Source: Deltaproteobacteria bacterium
Lineage (GTDB): Bacteria; Desulfobacterota; Desulfobaccia; Desulfobaccales; 0-14-0-80-60-11
DNA: 6,266 nt
Direction of reading: 5' to 3'
NCBI GenBank assembly: GCA_023381945.1
Contig: JAMCQY010000061.1
Span: 1 to 6,266, forward strand
Position numbers and translations under genes: made by a program. The notes beneath the pieces are model-generated. The model had not been told where the DNA came from and did not search any database. It was given only the letters and a program-made list of their open reading frames with translations. Shown here in pieces: positions 1-5,746 of this stretch (position 1 is its first letter; each line of letters begins with the position of its first letter).

Positions 1-68
1 CCGCCCTGAGTGGTGCAAAATCGCTCTCTTTACGGCAAAAGGGACCATACAAACTTAATGGCATCGCT

Positions 69-236
69 TTAAAACCCTAAAACGTTAGAATAACCGGCAA
101 TCTTTTTTAATTTTGCAAGAGGCTCAAACGCCATAAATTCCTTACTTGGTTCACTTCGCCGCTGAAGCAAGGATATTACTTCGGGTGCTCCGGCTTCGGT
201 TGCTACAAAAATTGTGGCAAAATGCCCCGCCGCGAG
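69..236 (-). other. Start-less open frame, possible gene remnant or repeat
   Basis: The 346 bases before the first gene hold no convincing CDS. The only coding-like signal is a minus-strand frame open for 56 codons between two stops. It reads sensible protein-like text, for example ATEAGAPEVISLLQRRSEPS followed by FEPLAKLKKIAGYSNVLGF before the stop. The only ATG in it (complement of 132-134) would leave 21 residues. I do not recognise a family. It could be a decayed gene end, a dispersed repeat that happens to be open, or chance. On the plus strand a frame open from the window edge stops at 78-80 and is also unrecognised. No promoter or RNA gene is evident in this stretch. Confidence 0.2.
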
Positions 237-346
237 TTAAATTAAAACATTGGGGAACCTTATTTAGGAAAACGCTGCCAGTCATCTGCTGACCTCATGT
301 TTGTGAGCCCCTTCTTGCGTTTATTAGAAATCCAAGGAATGTTTTC

Positions 347-610
347 ATGCCCAAAGGAAAAGAACGCCCTAAAAATGGGCTTAAATTGGAAGTCACGGTA
401 ATTCCAGCCAAATACTTAGATTGCACCCTGGCCGAAATCATCCGGCAGCTGGGCAAAGGTCCCTTGCTGTGGGCCGGCGGGGCCGGCCGGGCCCAAGGGA
501 TCAAATTTGTGCCCTGCGAGATTAAGAAGAAACGGGGCCGCAAGCCCAAACCCAAAGAACAGCCGGCCGCGGCGCCCAAGCCGGCTGTAGCTGCCGTGCT
601 CTCCGCGTGA
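347..610 (+). CDS. Small basic protein with AT-hook-like C-terminal tail, function unknown
   Basis: This is an 87-residue protein of unknown function. The ATG is preceded by a good Shine-Dalgarno, AAGGA at 334-338, with 8 nt spacing, which supports this start. Residues 1-60 are a compact mixed region with two cysteines (C26, C57) and no membrane segment. Residues 61-70 ([10 protein letters not shown]) resemble the RGR-P core of an AT-hook or a histone-H1-like lysine/proline tail. An Ala/Pro-rich end (about 73-85) follows. This suggests, but does not prove, a nucleic-acid-binding role. The stop is 28 bp before uvrA on the same strand with no terminator between, so co-transcription is likely. 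A small DNA-binding partner for repair is attractive but inferred from neighbourhood only. Confidence 0.7.
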   Translation: MPKGKERPKNGLKLEVTVIPAKYLDCTLAEIIRQLGKGPLLWAGGAGRAQGIKFVPCEIKKKRGRKPKPKEQPAAAPKPAVAAVLSA

Positions 611-638
611 TCTTCCTTCTTCGGCCTTAAGCGACTAT

Positions 639-3452
639 ATGTCCACCAGCAAGATCGTTATCCGGGGAGCCCGGGAACACAACCTCAAGAACATCGACGT
701 CGAGTTGCCCAGGAACCGCTTCATCGTCATCACCGGCGTCAGCGGCTCCGGCAAATCCACCCTGGCCTTCGACATCCTCTACGCCGAAGGTCAGCGGCGC
801 TACGTCGAATCCCTTTCGGCCTATGCCCGGCAGTTTCTGGAACTCATGGATAAGCCGGACGTGGAGTATATCGAGGGACTCTCCCCCGCCATCGCCATCG
901 AGCAGCGCAGCGCCTCCCGCAACCCTCGCTCCACCGTAGCCACCTCTACGGAAATCTACGACTACCTGCGAGTCCTGTTCGCCCGGGTGGGCACCCCGTA
1001 CTGTTACCGCTGCGGCCGCCCCATCTCCTCCTTAAGCGTCCCCCAAATGGTCGATCAGATAATGGGTCTGCCCATCGGGGCCCGCATTACCTTGCTCGCT
1101 CCGGTGGTGGTGAACCGCAAGGGCGAGCACCAAAAGCTCTTGGAGCGTTTGCGTCACGAAGGCTACAGCCGGGTGCGAATCAACGGAGAGGTTCTGGAAC
1201 TGGAGGAGCTGCCGCCCCTGGACAAGAACCGCCGCAATACCATCGAAGCTGTGGTGGACCGGCTGGTGATCAAGCCTGATCTGGGGGCTCGCCTCACCGA
1301 TTCGCTGGAGCTCGCCTTAAAGCTGGCCGACGGCCTGGTGCGGGTCATCGTCCAGGGCGGCGAGGAATTGCTCTTCTCCGAGCGATTCGCTTGCGACCAC
1401 TGCGGCGTCTCGCTCCCGGAGCTCACTCCCCGGCTGTTCTCCTTCAACAGTCCTCAGGGCGCCTGTCCGGCCTGCTCCGGCTTGGGCACCCGTCTGGTCA
1501 TCGACCCCGACCTGGTGGTCCCCAACCCTAATCTGAGTCTCCGGGAAGGCGCGTTGCGCCCCTGGGCCACCCGCCACTCGCTGCGGCATCAACAGCTGTT
1601 GGAGGCCCTGGAGCAGCATTACCATTTCTCCATCCACACGCCCTTCAAGGATCTTCCCCGGGAAACCCAGGATGCCATACTCTATGGCTCCAAAGGAACT
1701 CCCATCAGTTTTTTCCAGGAACAGGGCAGCCGCCGCTTCTATCAACCCCGGCCTTTTCCCGGGGTCATCCCATTCCTGCAGGAGCGCTACAAAGAGACCG
1801 ACTCCCCCCTGGTGCGGGAGGAGATCGAGCAGTACATGGGGGTGCGCCCCTGCCCGGATTGCGGCGGGGCCCGCCTGCGCCGGGAGGCTCTGGCGGTTAA
1901 GCTGGACGGCGCCAACATCAGCGAAGTCACCGGCTTTACTGTGGAGAAGGCCTTGCGCTGGTTCGTCAACCTCGAACTTTCTCCCCGCCAGGTGGAGATC
2001 GCCCGGCGCATTCTCAAGGAGATCACCGAACGCCTTGGCTTCCTGGAGGAAGTGGGCCTGGATTACCTCAGCCTGGACCGGGCCACCGGCACCCTGGCCG
2101 GCGGCGAGGCCCAGCGCATCCGCCTCGCCACCCAGATCGGCTCCAAGCTCAGCGGCGTCCTCTATATCCTGGATGAGCCCAGCATCGGCCTCCACCCCCG
2201 GGACACCCAGAAACTGCTCAATACCCTGAAGGCCCTTCGGGATCTGGGCAACACCGTAGTGGTGGTAGAGCACGACCCCGAGACCATCCTGCAGGCCGAC
2301 TACGTCGTGGACATGGGACCGGGCGCCGGACGGGAAGGAGGCCTGGTGGTCTTTGACGGCACCGCGGAGCAACTGCTGAAAAACAGCCGTTCCTTAACCG
2401 GCCTCTTTCTTTCGGGGGCGCGCCAGCTTCATCAACCCCGCTGCCGCCGCCTGCCCCAGAATTTCCTGAGCCTCAAAGGCGCCTCCGGCCACAATCTAAA
2501 AAATCTGGACCTGGCTATCCCGCTGGGGGTCTTCCTCTGCGTCACCGGAGTCTCCGGCTCCGGCAAGTCCACTCTGATCATGGACACCCTCTATCAGGCC
2601 CTGCGCCAGAAGCTCTACGGCGCCAAGATCGCCGCCGCGCCTTATGATGATCTGCAAGGCATCGAGCACCTGGACAAAGTGATCAATATCGACCAGAGCC
2701 CCATCGGGCGAACCCCCCGGTCCAACCCGGCCACCTATTCGGGACTCTTCACCATCGTCCGGGAGCTGTTCGCCCAGGTGCCGGAGGCGCGTCTCAGGGG
2801 GTACCGTCCCGGCCGCTTCAGCTTTAACGTCAAGGGCGGACGCTGCGAAGCCTGCCGGGGAGAGGGGATCAATAAGATCGAGATGCATTTTCTGCCGGAT
2901 GTCTATGTGCGCTGCGAGGTCTGCAAAGGGCTGCGCTACAATCAGAGCAGCCTGGAGATTCGCTACAAGGGCAAGACGATCGCCGAGGTTTTGGAAATGA
3001 CGGTGGACCAGGCCCTGGAGTTCTTCGGACCGGTGCCGGCCCTGAGGGACAAATTACAGACCTTGGCCGACGTGGGGTTGGGCTACATCCAGTTGGGCCA
3101 GTCCGCCACCACCCTTTCCGGCGGCGAAGCCCAACGCCTCAAGCTCTCCCGGGAATTGAGCAAACGGGCTACCGGCCGCACCCTTTATATTCTGGATGAA
3201 CCCACCACCGGCCTTCATCTGGCCGATATCGAAAAGCTTCTCCATGTCCTCAACCGCCTGGTGGAGGATGGCAACACCGTCATCGTCATCGAACACAACC
3301 TCGAAGTCATCAAGACCGCGGATTATCTCATCGACCTGGGTCCCGAGGGCGGCGAAGGCGGCGGCCGCCTCATCGCCGCCGGCTCCCCCGAGGAACTGGC
3401 CCGCCATCCCGAATCCCATACCGGCCGTTTTCTGCAGCAGATCTTGCACTAA
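639..3452 (+). CDS. uvrA: UvrABC excinuclease ATPase subunit A
   Basis: UvrA is the DNA-damage-scanning ATPase of cytoplasmic nucleotide excision repair; a dimer loads UvrB on lesions. The 937 residues are the usual full length (about 940). NBD1 has Walker [10 protein letters not shown] at 33-41, a signature LAGGEAQR at 486-493 and Walker B LYILDEP at 508-514. NBD2 has Walker A at 637-645, signature LSGGEAQR at 826-833 and Walker B LYILDEP at 849-855. Zinc modules lie at C252/C255/C276/C279 and C736/C739/C759/C762, the latter in the hallmark [15 protein letters not shown] stretch. An extra CYRC pair is at 122-125. The UvrB-interaction insert follows NBD1 Walker A (about 120-250). The start matches the family's N-terminus ([12 protein letters not shown]), although no clear Shine-Dalgarno precedes it, so translation may depend on the upstream gene. 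Oddity: the first signature has Ala where Ser is usual. Confidence 0.98.
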   Translation: MSTSKIVIRGAREHNLKNIDVELPRNRFIVITGVSGSGKSTLAFDILYAEGQRRYVESLSAYARQFLELMDKPDVEYIEGLSPAIAIEQRSASRNPRSTVATSTEIYDYLRVLFARVGTPYCYRCGRPISSLSVPQMVDQIMGLPIGARITLLAPVVVNRKGEHQKLLERLRHEGYSRVRINGEVLELEELPPLDKNRRNTIEAVVDRLVIKPDLGARLTDSLELALKLADGLVRVIVQGGEELLFSERFACDHCGVSLPELTPRLFSFNSPQGACPACSGLGTRLVIDPDLVVPNPNLSLREGALRPWATRHSLRHQQLLEALEQHYHFSIHTPFKDLPRETQDAILYGSKGTPISFFQEQGSRRFYQPRPFPGVIPFLQERYKETDSPLVREEIEQYMGVRPCPDCGGARLRREALAVKLDGANISEVTGFTVEKALRWFVNLELSPRQVEIARRILKEITERLGFLEEVGLDYLSLDRATGTLAGGEAQRIRLATQIGSKLSGVLYILDEPSIGLHPRDTQKLLNTLKALRDLGNTVVVVEHDPETILQADYVVDMGPGAGREGGLVVFDGTAEQLLKNSRSLTGLFLSGARQLHQPRCRRLPQNFLSLKGASGHNLKNLDLAIPLGVFLCVTGVSGSGKSTLIMDTLYQALRQKLYGAKIAAAPYDDLQGIEHLDKVINIDQSPIGRTPRSNPATYSGLFTIVRELFAQVPEARLRGYRPGRFSFNVKGGRCEACRGEGINKIEMHFLPDVYVRCEVCKGLRYNQSSLEIRYKGKTIAEVLEMTVDQALEFFGPVPALRDKLQTLADVGLGYIQLGQSATTLSGGEAQRLKLSRELSKRATGRTLYILDEPTTGLHLADIEKLLHVLNRLVEDGNTVIVIEHNLEVIKTADYLIDLGPEGGEGGGRLIAAGSPEELARHPESHTGRFLQQILH

Positions 3453-3625
3453 TAATTTGGCGGGCAAGAGCTCTCAGCTCCCGGCTCCTCACCCTGCCAA
3501 TCTCCCAATCTTCTTTTAAATACAAAAGCTTGGGTGCCTTCTAAACCTTCATCCAGGCCGGCTCTGTGCCAATAAGGCCACGATATTTTGCCTAGGGAGC
3601 CTTGATATTTTCATAATAATGTTCA

Positions 3626-3638
3626 TTGTAATTTACAA
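3626..3638. promoter_or_regulatory. 13-bp perfect palindrome, candidate operator
   Basis: TTGTAA-T-TTACAA is a perfect 6-bp inverted repeat with a 1-bp centre, in the AT-rich gap upstream of the response regulator. A further TTGTAA half-site lies at 3698-3703. Its distance from the predicted sigma-54 start (about -117) suits an activator or other regulator site. The binding protein is unknown. A chance palindrome in AT-rich DNA is possible. Confidence 0.3.
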
Positions 3639-3661
3639 GAAAATGATTAATGTTCAAAAGC

Positions 3662-3686
3662 TGCACCATTTGATTGCTTAATCAAA
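3662..3686. promoter_or_regulatory. Candidate upstream activator site for the sigma-54 promoter
   Basis: Two overlapping signals sit about 65-85 bp upstream of the predicted start, where enhancer-binding proteins act. First, TGCACCATTTGATTGCT (3662-3678) contains a perfect TGCACC NtrC-type half-site and agrees with the dyad TGCACCA-N3-TGGTGCA at most positions of the left arm, but only at TGC in the right. Second, TTTGATT-GCTT-AATCAAA (3669-3686) is a perfect 7-bp inverted repeat. Its spacing is 2 bp too wide for an FNR site. Position supports a regulatory role; the identity of the activator is inference. Confidence 0.35.
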
Positions 3687-3722
3687 GATGAAGAATATTG
3701 TAAATTCAGTTAGATATGTAGG

Positions 3723-3738
3723 TGGCATTTATCTTGCA
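3723..3738 (+). promoter_or_regulatory. Sigma-54 (RpoN) -24/-12 promoter
   Basis: The sequence TGGCATTTATCTTGCA has the invariant GG (3724-3725) and GC (3736-3737) with the obligatory 10 bp between them. It also has full TGGCA and TTGCA blocks, so it is a near-consensus -24/-12 element. Transcription would begin near 3749. That is downstream of the ATG at 3741, so the longest ORF for the regulator cannot be translated from this transcript. RpoN promoters need an AAA+ enhancer-binding activator; none is encoded in the window. Confidence 0.75.
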
Positions 3739-3770
3739 TAATGAATTTTCCTAAAGAAATTTCTTTTTTG

Positions 3771-4451
3771 ATGGTTAAAAAAATGACAAGGCCTTACAGA
3801 ATTCTGCTTGCTGATGATCACCCGATGTTTCGTCATGCGGTCAGAAGGATCATCCAGAGCAGCCGCGATCTGGAAGTGGTGGGAGAAGCCAGCGATGGCT
3901 TCCAGCTGCTGGAATTAGTGAAAAGGACCTCAGCTCAGCTCGCTGTCATCGATATCTCTATGCCTAACCTCAGAGGTCTGGAGGCTGCCTTGGAACTCAG
4001 GAACATCGATCCCGCGATCAAGGTGCTGATGTTGACCATGCACAAAAATAAGGAATATCTGCACCTCGCCCTGAGAGCCGGGGTACAGGGCTACCTGCTC
4101 AAAGAAGATACCGACAACGAACTGCTGACAGCCATCAGCACCGTGCGGAATGGAGGAACATACATCTCGCAGTTGCTCTCCACCCAGCTGGCAACCCTGT
4201 TCATGGAAAAGTCCCGCCCCGCCTCGGAGCAACCGGAGAATTTCGAAGAGCTTCTCACTACCCGGGAGCGGGAGATCATCAAGCTGATCGCCGAAGGCAA
4301 AACCAGCAAGGAAAGCGCCGACCTGCTGTACATCAGCAGTAAAACCGTGCTCTGTCACCGCGCCAATATCATGAAGAAGCTCAATATTAAGAAGCCCGCC
4401 GATCTGGTGAAATATGCCATTCAGAATGGCTATATCTCCGGCAGCAGATGA
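3771..4451 (+). CDS. NarL/FixJ-family response regulator (REC + LuxR-type HTH)
   Basis: This is a two-component transcription factor. Numbered from the longest frame (ATG 3741), the receiver domain spans about 19-135. It has the acidic pair D25/D26 (LLADDHP), phospho-acceptor D71 (AVIDISMPN), switch T99 and conserved K121 (LLKED). A linker (about 150-168) leads to a LuxR/GerE HTH at about 170-230 (LTTREREIIKLIAEGKTSKE, then KTVLCHRANIMKKL). All phosphorylation residues are intact. The start is set here because the sigma-54 promoter places transcription start near 3749. ATG 3771 or ATG 3783 (MTRPYRILLADDHP, the best family fit) are the usable codons; neither has a strong Shine-Dalgarno. No histidine kinase is adjacent, so it is an orphan whose signal is unknown. 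Likely RpoN-dependent. Confidence 0.92.
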   Translation: MVKKMTRPYRILLADDHPMFRHAVRRIIQSSRDLEVVGEASDGFQLLELVKRTSAQLAVIDISMPNLRGLEAALELRNIDPAIKVLMLTMHKNKEYLHLALRAGVQGYLLKEDTDNELLTAISTVRNGGTYISQLLSTQLATLFMEKSRPASEQPENFEELLTTREREIIKLIAEGKTSKESADLLYISSKTVLCHRANIMKKLNIKKPADLVKYAIQNGYISGSR

Positions 4452-4460
4452 CCTCCCAAA

Positions 4461-4474
4461 TTACATAAATGTAA
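4461..4474. promoter_or_regulatory. Palindrome upstream of the small-ORF promoter, candidate operator
   Basis: TTACAT-AA-ATGTAA is a perfect 6-bp inverted repeat that ends 22 bp before the -35 box at 4497, a typical activator position. Its arms resemble the TTGTAA/TTACAA dyad upstream of the response regulator gene. One regulator, possibly the response regulator itself, could therefore bind both. This is inference from similarity of short AT-rich words. Confidence 0.3.
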
Positions 4475-4496
4475 ATAGACAAGAAAAGAAAAAATC

Positions 4497-4524
4497 TTGA
4501 CTATCCATTTTTGTAAGTTATAAT
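4497..4524 (+). promoter_or_regulatory. Sigma-70-type promoter for the 44-codon ORF
   Basis: A -35 TTGACT (4497-4502) and a perfect -10 TATAAT (4519-4524) are separated by 16 bp, predicting initiation near 4531. A small inverted repeat TTAAC-GAA-GTTAA (4529-4541) straddles that start and could be an operator. The first ATG downstream is that of the 44-codon ORF, giving a leader of about 34 nt. Confidence 0.65.
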
Positions 4525-4564
4525 ATTCTTAACGAAGTTAATTATATAATACTGAGTGGACAGA

Positions 4565-4699
4565 ATGATGGATATGCTGGCGCAATTTGGCTATTTCACC
4601 TGCCTGGACCCCTGGGCCAGTTCCTTATATGGCCTGATCTTGCTGACGCTGTCAGTGGGGCTGGCTTTTAACCTGACCAAACCGGAAAAAGGGAATTAA
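4565..4699 (+). CDS. Putative 44-residue single-pass membrane peptide
   Basis: This short ORF begins ATGATGGATATG and ends TAA. The N-terminal half (MMDMLAQFGYFTCLDPWASS) is mildly acidic with one cysteine. Residues about 21-36 (LYGLILLTLSVGLAFN) form one hydrophobic segment, and the tail LTKPEKGN is basic, suggesting an inner-membrane peptide. A strong promoter lies about 40 bp upstream and a hairpin plus T-run about 130 bp downstream, so it sits in a complete transcription unit. A weak Shine-Dalgarno-like GAGTGGA precedes it at 4554-4560. The hydrophobic segment plus PEK tail recalls KdpF, but no kdpABC is present and length and motif fit poorly. I do not recognise a family. The transcript could alternatively be a regulatory RNA. 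Confidence 0.5.
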   Translation: MMDMLAQFGYFTCLDPWASSLYGLILLTLSVGLAFNLTKPEKGN

Positions 4700-4789
4700 G
4701 CAGCGAAGAAGTTTATCCCAGTCCCCGATCAGGGCATGCCATCCGGATGAATTTGACAAAATTTTTCTGGCGGAGTCAGCCAGGATTGG

Positions 4790-4819
4790 TAAGGGCAGGA
4801 CATTAAAGTTCTGCCCTTA
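4790..4819. repeat. 12-bp stem-loop next to the transposase element
   Basis: TAAGGGCAGGAC (4790-4801) pairs with GTTCTGCCCTTA (4808-4819) around a 6-nt ATTAAA loop; one pair is a G-U wobble, the rest are Watson-Crick. It ends 3 bp before the left inverted repeat of the RAYT element. No T-run follows on either strand, so it is not a standard intrinsic terminator. It may stabilise the 3' end of the small-ORF transcript or have marked the insertion target. Confidence 0.5.
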
Positions 4820-4822
4820 AAA

Positions 4823-4853
4823 ATGGAGAACAGCCGCCCTCGGCTGTTCTTTT
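4823..4853 (+). repeat. Left 31-bp inverted repeat (REP-like hairpin)
   Basis: The repeat is identical over 31 bp to the reverse complement of 5388-5418, and identity stops exactly at both ends. It begins ATGGAG, then forms a perfect stem AGAACAGCCG / CGGCTGTTCT (4827-4836 with 4841-4850) around a CCCT loop and ends in TTTT. GGAG before the stem may correspond to the GTAG-type tetranucleotide that precedes classical REP palindromes. Confidence 0.9.
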
Positions 4854-4860
4854 GTCTTTT
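4827..4860 (+). terminator. Rho-independent terminator formed by the left repeat
   Basis: Read on the plus strand, the 10-bp GC-containing stem with a CCCT loop is followed directly by TCTTTTGTCTTTT, a good U-tract. It would end transcription coming from the 44-codon ORF and stop it entering the transposase gene antisense. Confidence 0.65.
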
Positions 4861-4865
4861 GCTTC

Positions 4866-5375
4866 CTATGTTTCCGCTGATTCTATATATAAAGTTCCGG
4901 CCCCCTCTACCCATTCCCGCCATAACCACGGATAATTATCCTCATTTTCCACCAACCCTTTGCGTACCGGATTTTGGCAAATGTATTCTACTTTTTGTAA
5001 GACTGTCCTCAAGATGCGGTCAAAGGATTCATATTGCCAGACGGGACCGCGGCGCTTAAGCGCCTTGTTCCCGCTGTGGGCGGAAGCCCCCTTGATACCA
5101 TTCATTATTTCTGCCAATCCAAAGAGGTTCCCTGATTGATCTCTGAGTTGAGTAAACACAAGGTGAACATGGTCCGGCATCACCACCGCCCCATGCATCT
5201 GAATCTTGATGCCGTGATCATGCAAACAATGCTTGAGAATCAAACCTCTTACCGACTCGGGAAGCTGCCATCTTTTAAAAGTAGCAAAAGTAACAAATTG
5301 GGTCTTATCATCGACTTGCAGATGCGGCAAATTTCGCCTGTATTCTCCTTTGGTAGGTTTCGCTATCTTCCGCAT
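4866..5375 (-). CDS. REP-associated tyrosine transposase (RAYT; Y1/HUH, IS200-like)
   Basis: This is a single-strand DNA transposase of the Y1_Tnp superfamily, which nicks through a catalytic tyrosine and mobilises or processes REP hairpins. The product is 169 residues from the ATG at 5375. Numbered from an upstream TTG at 5384 (172 residues), it has an N-terminal RRNLPHLQ followed by QFVTFATFKRW (29-39), the HUH metal motif in VVMPDHVHLVF (67-77; H72, H74), WQYESFDRILR (116-126) and EYICQNPVRKGL (133-144), with Y134 the likely nucleophile. All key residues are intact. ATG 5375 is chosen because MRKIAKPTKGEYRR looks like a natural N-terminus; no Shine-Dalgarno precedes it. A terminator-like hairpin lies just upstream, so expression is probably low. 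It encodes no TnpB. Confidence 0.92.
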   Translation of the reverse strand: MRKIAKPTKGEYRRNLPHLQVDDKTQFVTFATFKRWQLPESVRGLILKHCLHDHGIKIQMHGAVVMPDHVHLVFTQLRDQSGNLFGLAEIMNGIKGASAHSGNKALKRRGPVWQYESFDRILRTVLQKVEYICQNPVRKGLVENEDNYPWLWREWVEGAGTLYIESAET

Positions 5376-5377
5376 AA

Positions 5378-5414
5378 GAATCAAATAAAAAGAACAGCCG
5401 AGGGCGGCTGTTCT
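5378..5414 (-). terminator. Rho-independent terminator formed by the right repeat
   Basis: On the minus strand the same 10-bp stem and CCCT loop (5391-5414) runs into TTTTTATTTG. It would terminate the rex-orf transcript 31 bp after the orf stop codon, and would lie immediately before the transposase start. On the plus strand no T-run follows it. Confidence 0.65.
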
Positions 5415-5418
5415 CCAT
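5388..5418 (-). repeat. Right 31-bp inverted repeat (REP-like hairpin)
   Basis: This is the perfect inverted copy of 4823-4853. The stem is AGAACAGCCG (5391-5400) with CGGCTGTTCT (5405-5414) around an AGGG loop on the plus strand, and the outer end reads CTCCAT. The T-run of each copy points into the element. Confidence 0.9.
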
Positions 5419-5444
5419 AAATATCGTTTACTGAACGAAAATAT

Positions 5445-5744
5445 TTAGTCACGTAACTTAATTTGCCAAAAGCCTTTGAACCCTTCCTCAACCCAAGACC
5501 CTTCCAACAATAATCCTTCTGGAAATCTATGCAGCGTTGCTTGCCCTTTAGGACTTTCGCACTTTAATTCAAAATGTCCGTTTGCTTCCTCTTTACCTTT
5601 ATAAATTACATTCCCATCATCTTCATGATCGTAACTTATTCCTATCTTTCCGTCTTCAATTCTAACAATACATTCATCATCTTCATCAGCTATTGATTCT
5701 TCGTAGTATACTGTTGTCATGAGTGATCTTCGCCAAATAGGCAT
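5445..5744 (-). CDS. Acidic protein of unknown function, coupled to rex
   Basis: I do not recognise this 99-residue protein. It is acidic near the N-terminus (EESIADEDDECIVRIEDGKI). The rest alternates short hydrophobic and charged stretches with many Gly and aromatic residues (VIYKGKEEANGHFELKCESP, GLLLEGSWVEEGFKGFWQI), suggesting a small all-beta fold. There is no signal peptide or membrane segment. ATG 5744 is chosen because GAGGGG, formed by the last codons of rex, lies 5 nt upstream as a strong Shine-Dalgarno. GTG 5750 (overlapping the rex stop) and ATG 5720 (MTTVYYEES, perhaps the conserved start) are alternatives. Its composition is clearly more AT-rich than rex or uvrA, pointing to later acquisition or a different codon bias. 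Likely co-transcribed with rex and terminated at the right repeat. Confidence 0.75.
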   Translation of the reverse strand: MPIWRRSLMTTVYYEESIADEDDECIVRIEDGKIGISYDHEDDGNVIYKGKEEANGHFELKCESPKGQATLHRFPEGLLLEGSWVEEGFKGFWQIKLRD

Positions 5745-5746
5745 AA

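Larger units (their letters stand above)
4823..5418 (-). mobile_element. RAYT/REPtron-like element with 31-bp inverted repeat ends
   Basis: This 596-bp unit consists of one transposase gene and two perfect 31-bp inverted repeats, each carrying a REP-like hairpin. The gene's stop is 12 bp from the left repeat and its ATG 12 bp from the right repeat, so nothing else fits inside. REP-associated tyrosine transposases are known to be flanked by inversely oriented REP palindromes, and this matches. No convincing target duplication is seen: both flanks are only A-rich. It sits between the ends of two convergent transcription units, a neutral site. Confidence 0.75.

Noticed and set aside
1317..2372. 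Long minus-strand ORF (351 codons) and other frames inside uvrA
   Set aside because: They lie wholly inside the GC-rich uvrA coding sequence, show no family motifs and have repetitive Ala/Gly/Leu composition, so they are antisense shadows.
3453..3530. Intrinsic terminator after uvrA
   Set aside because: GAGCT-CTC-AGCTC gives only a 5-bp stem with no T-run following; a real terminator cannot be shown here.
3626..3638. Rex operator
   Set aside because: Rex sites are about 18 bp (TTGTGAA-N4-TTCACAA). This palindrome is 13 bp with a 1-bp centre and lacks the GTG/CAC bases.
3670..3685. FNR site (TTGAT...ATCAA)
   Set aside because: The half-sites are perfect, but the spacer is 6 bp instead of the required 4.
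3930..4358. Minus-strand ORF opposite the response regulator
   Set aside because: It overlaps a well-supported REC-HTH gene with all conserved residues; no ribosome site or motif supports it.
4565..4699. KdpF subunit
   Set aside because: The hydrophobic segment plus PEK tail is only superficially similar; the peptide is longer than KdpF and no kdpABC genes are present.
4740..4749. CATCCGGATG palindrome as an operator
   Set aside because: It lies in the 3' region of the small ORF with no promoter next to it, and a 10-bp palindrome is readily found by chance.
4823..5059. Plus-strand ORF starting at the ATG in the left repeat
   Set aside because: It is antisense to the transposase, starts inside a terminator hairpin and has no recognisable domain.
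4818..5424. Target-site duplication around the RAYT element
   Set aside because: Both flanks are just short A-runs, and Y1/HUH transposition normally makes no duplication.
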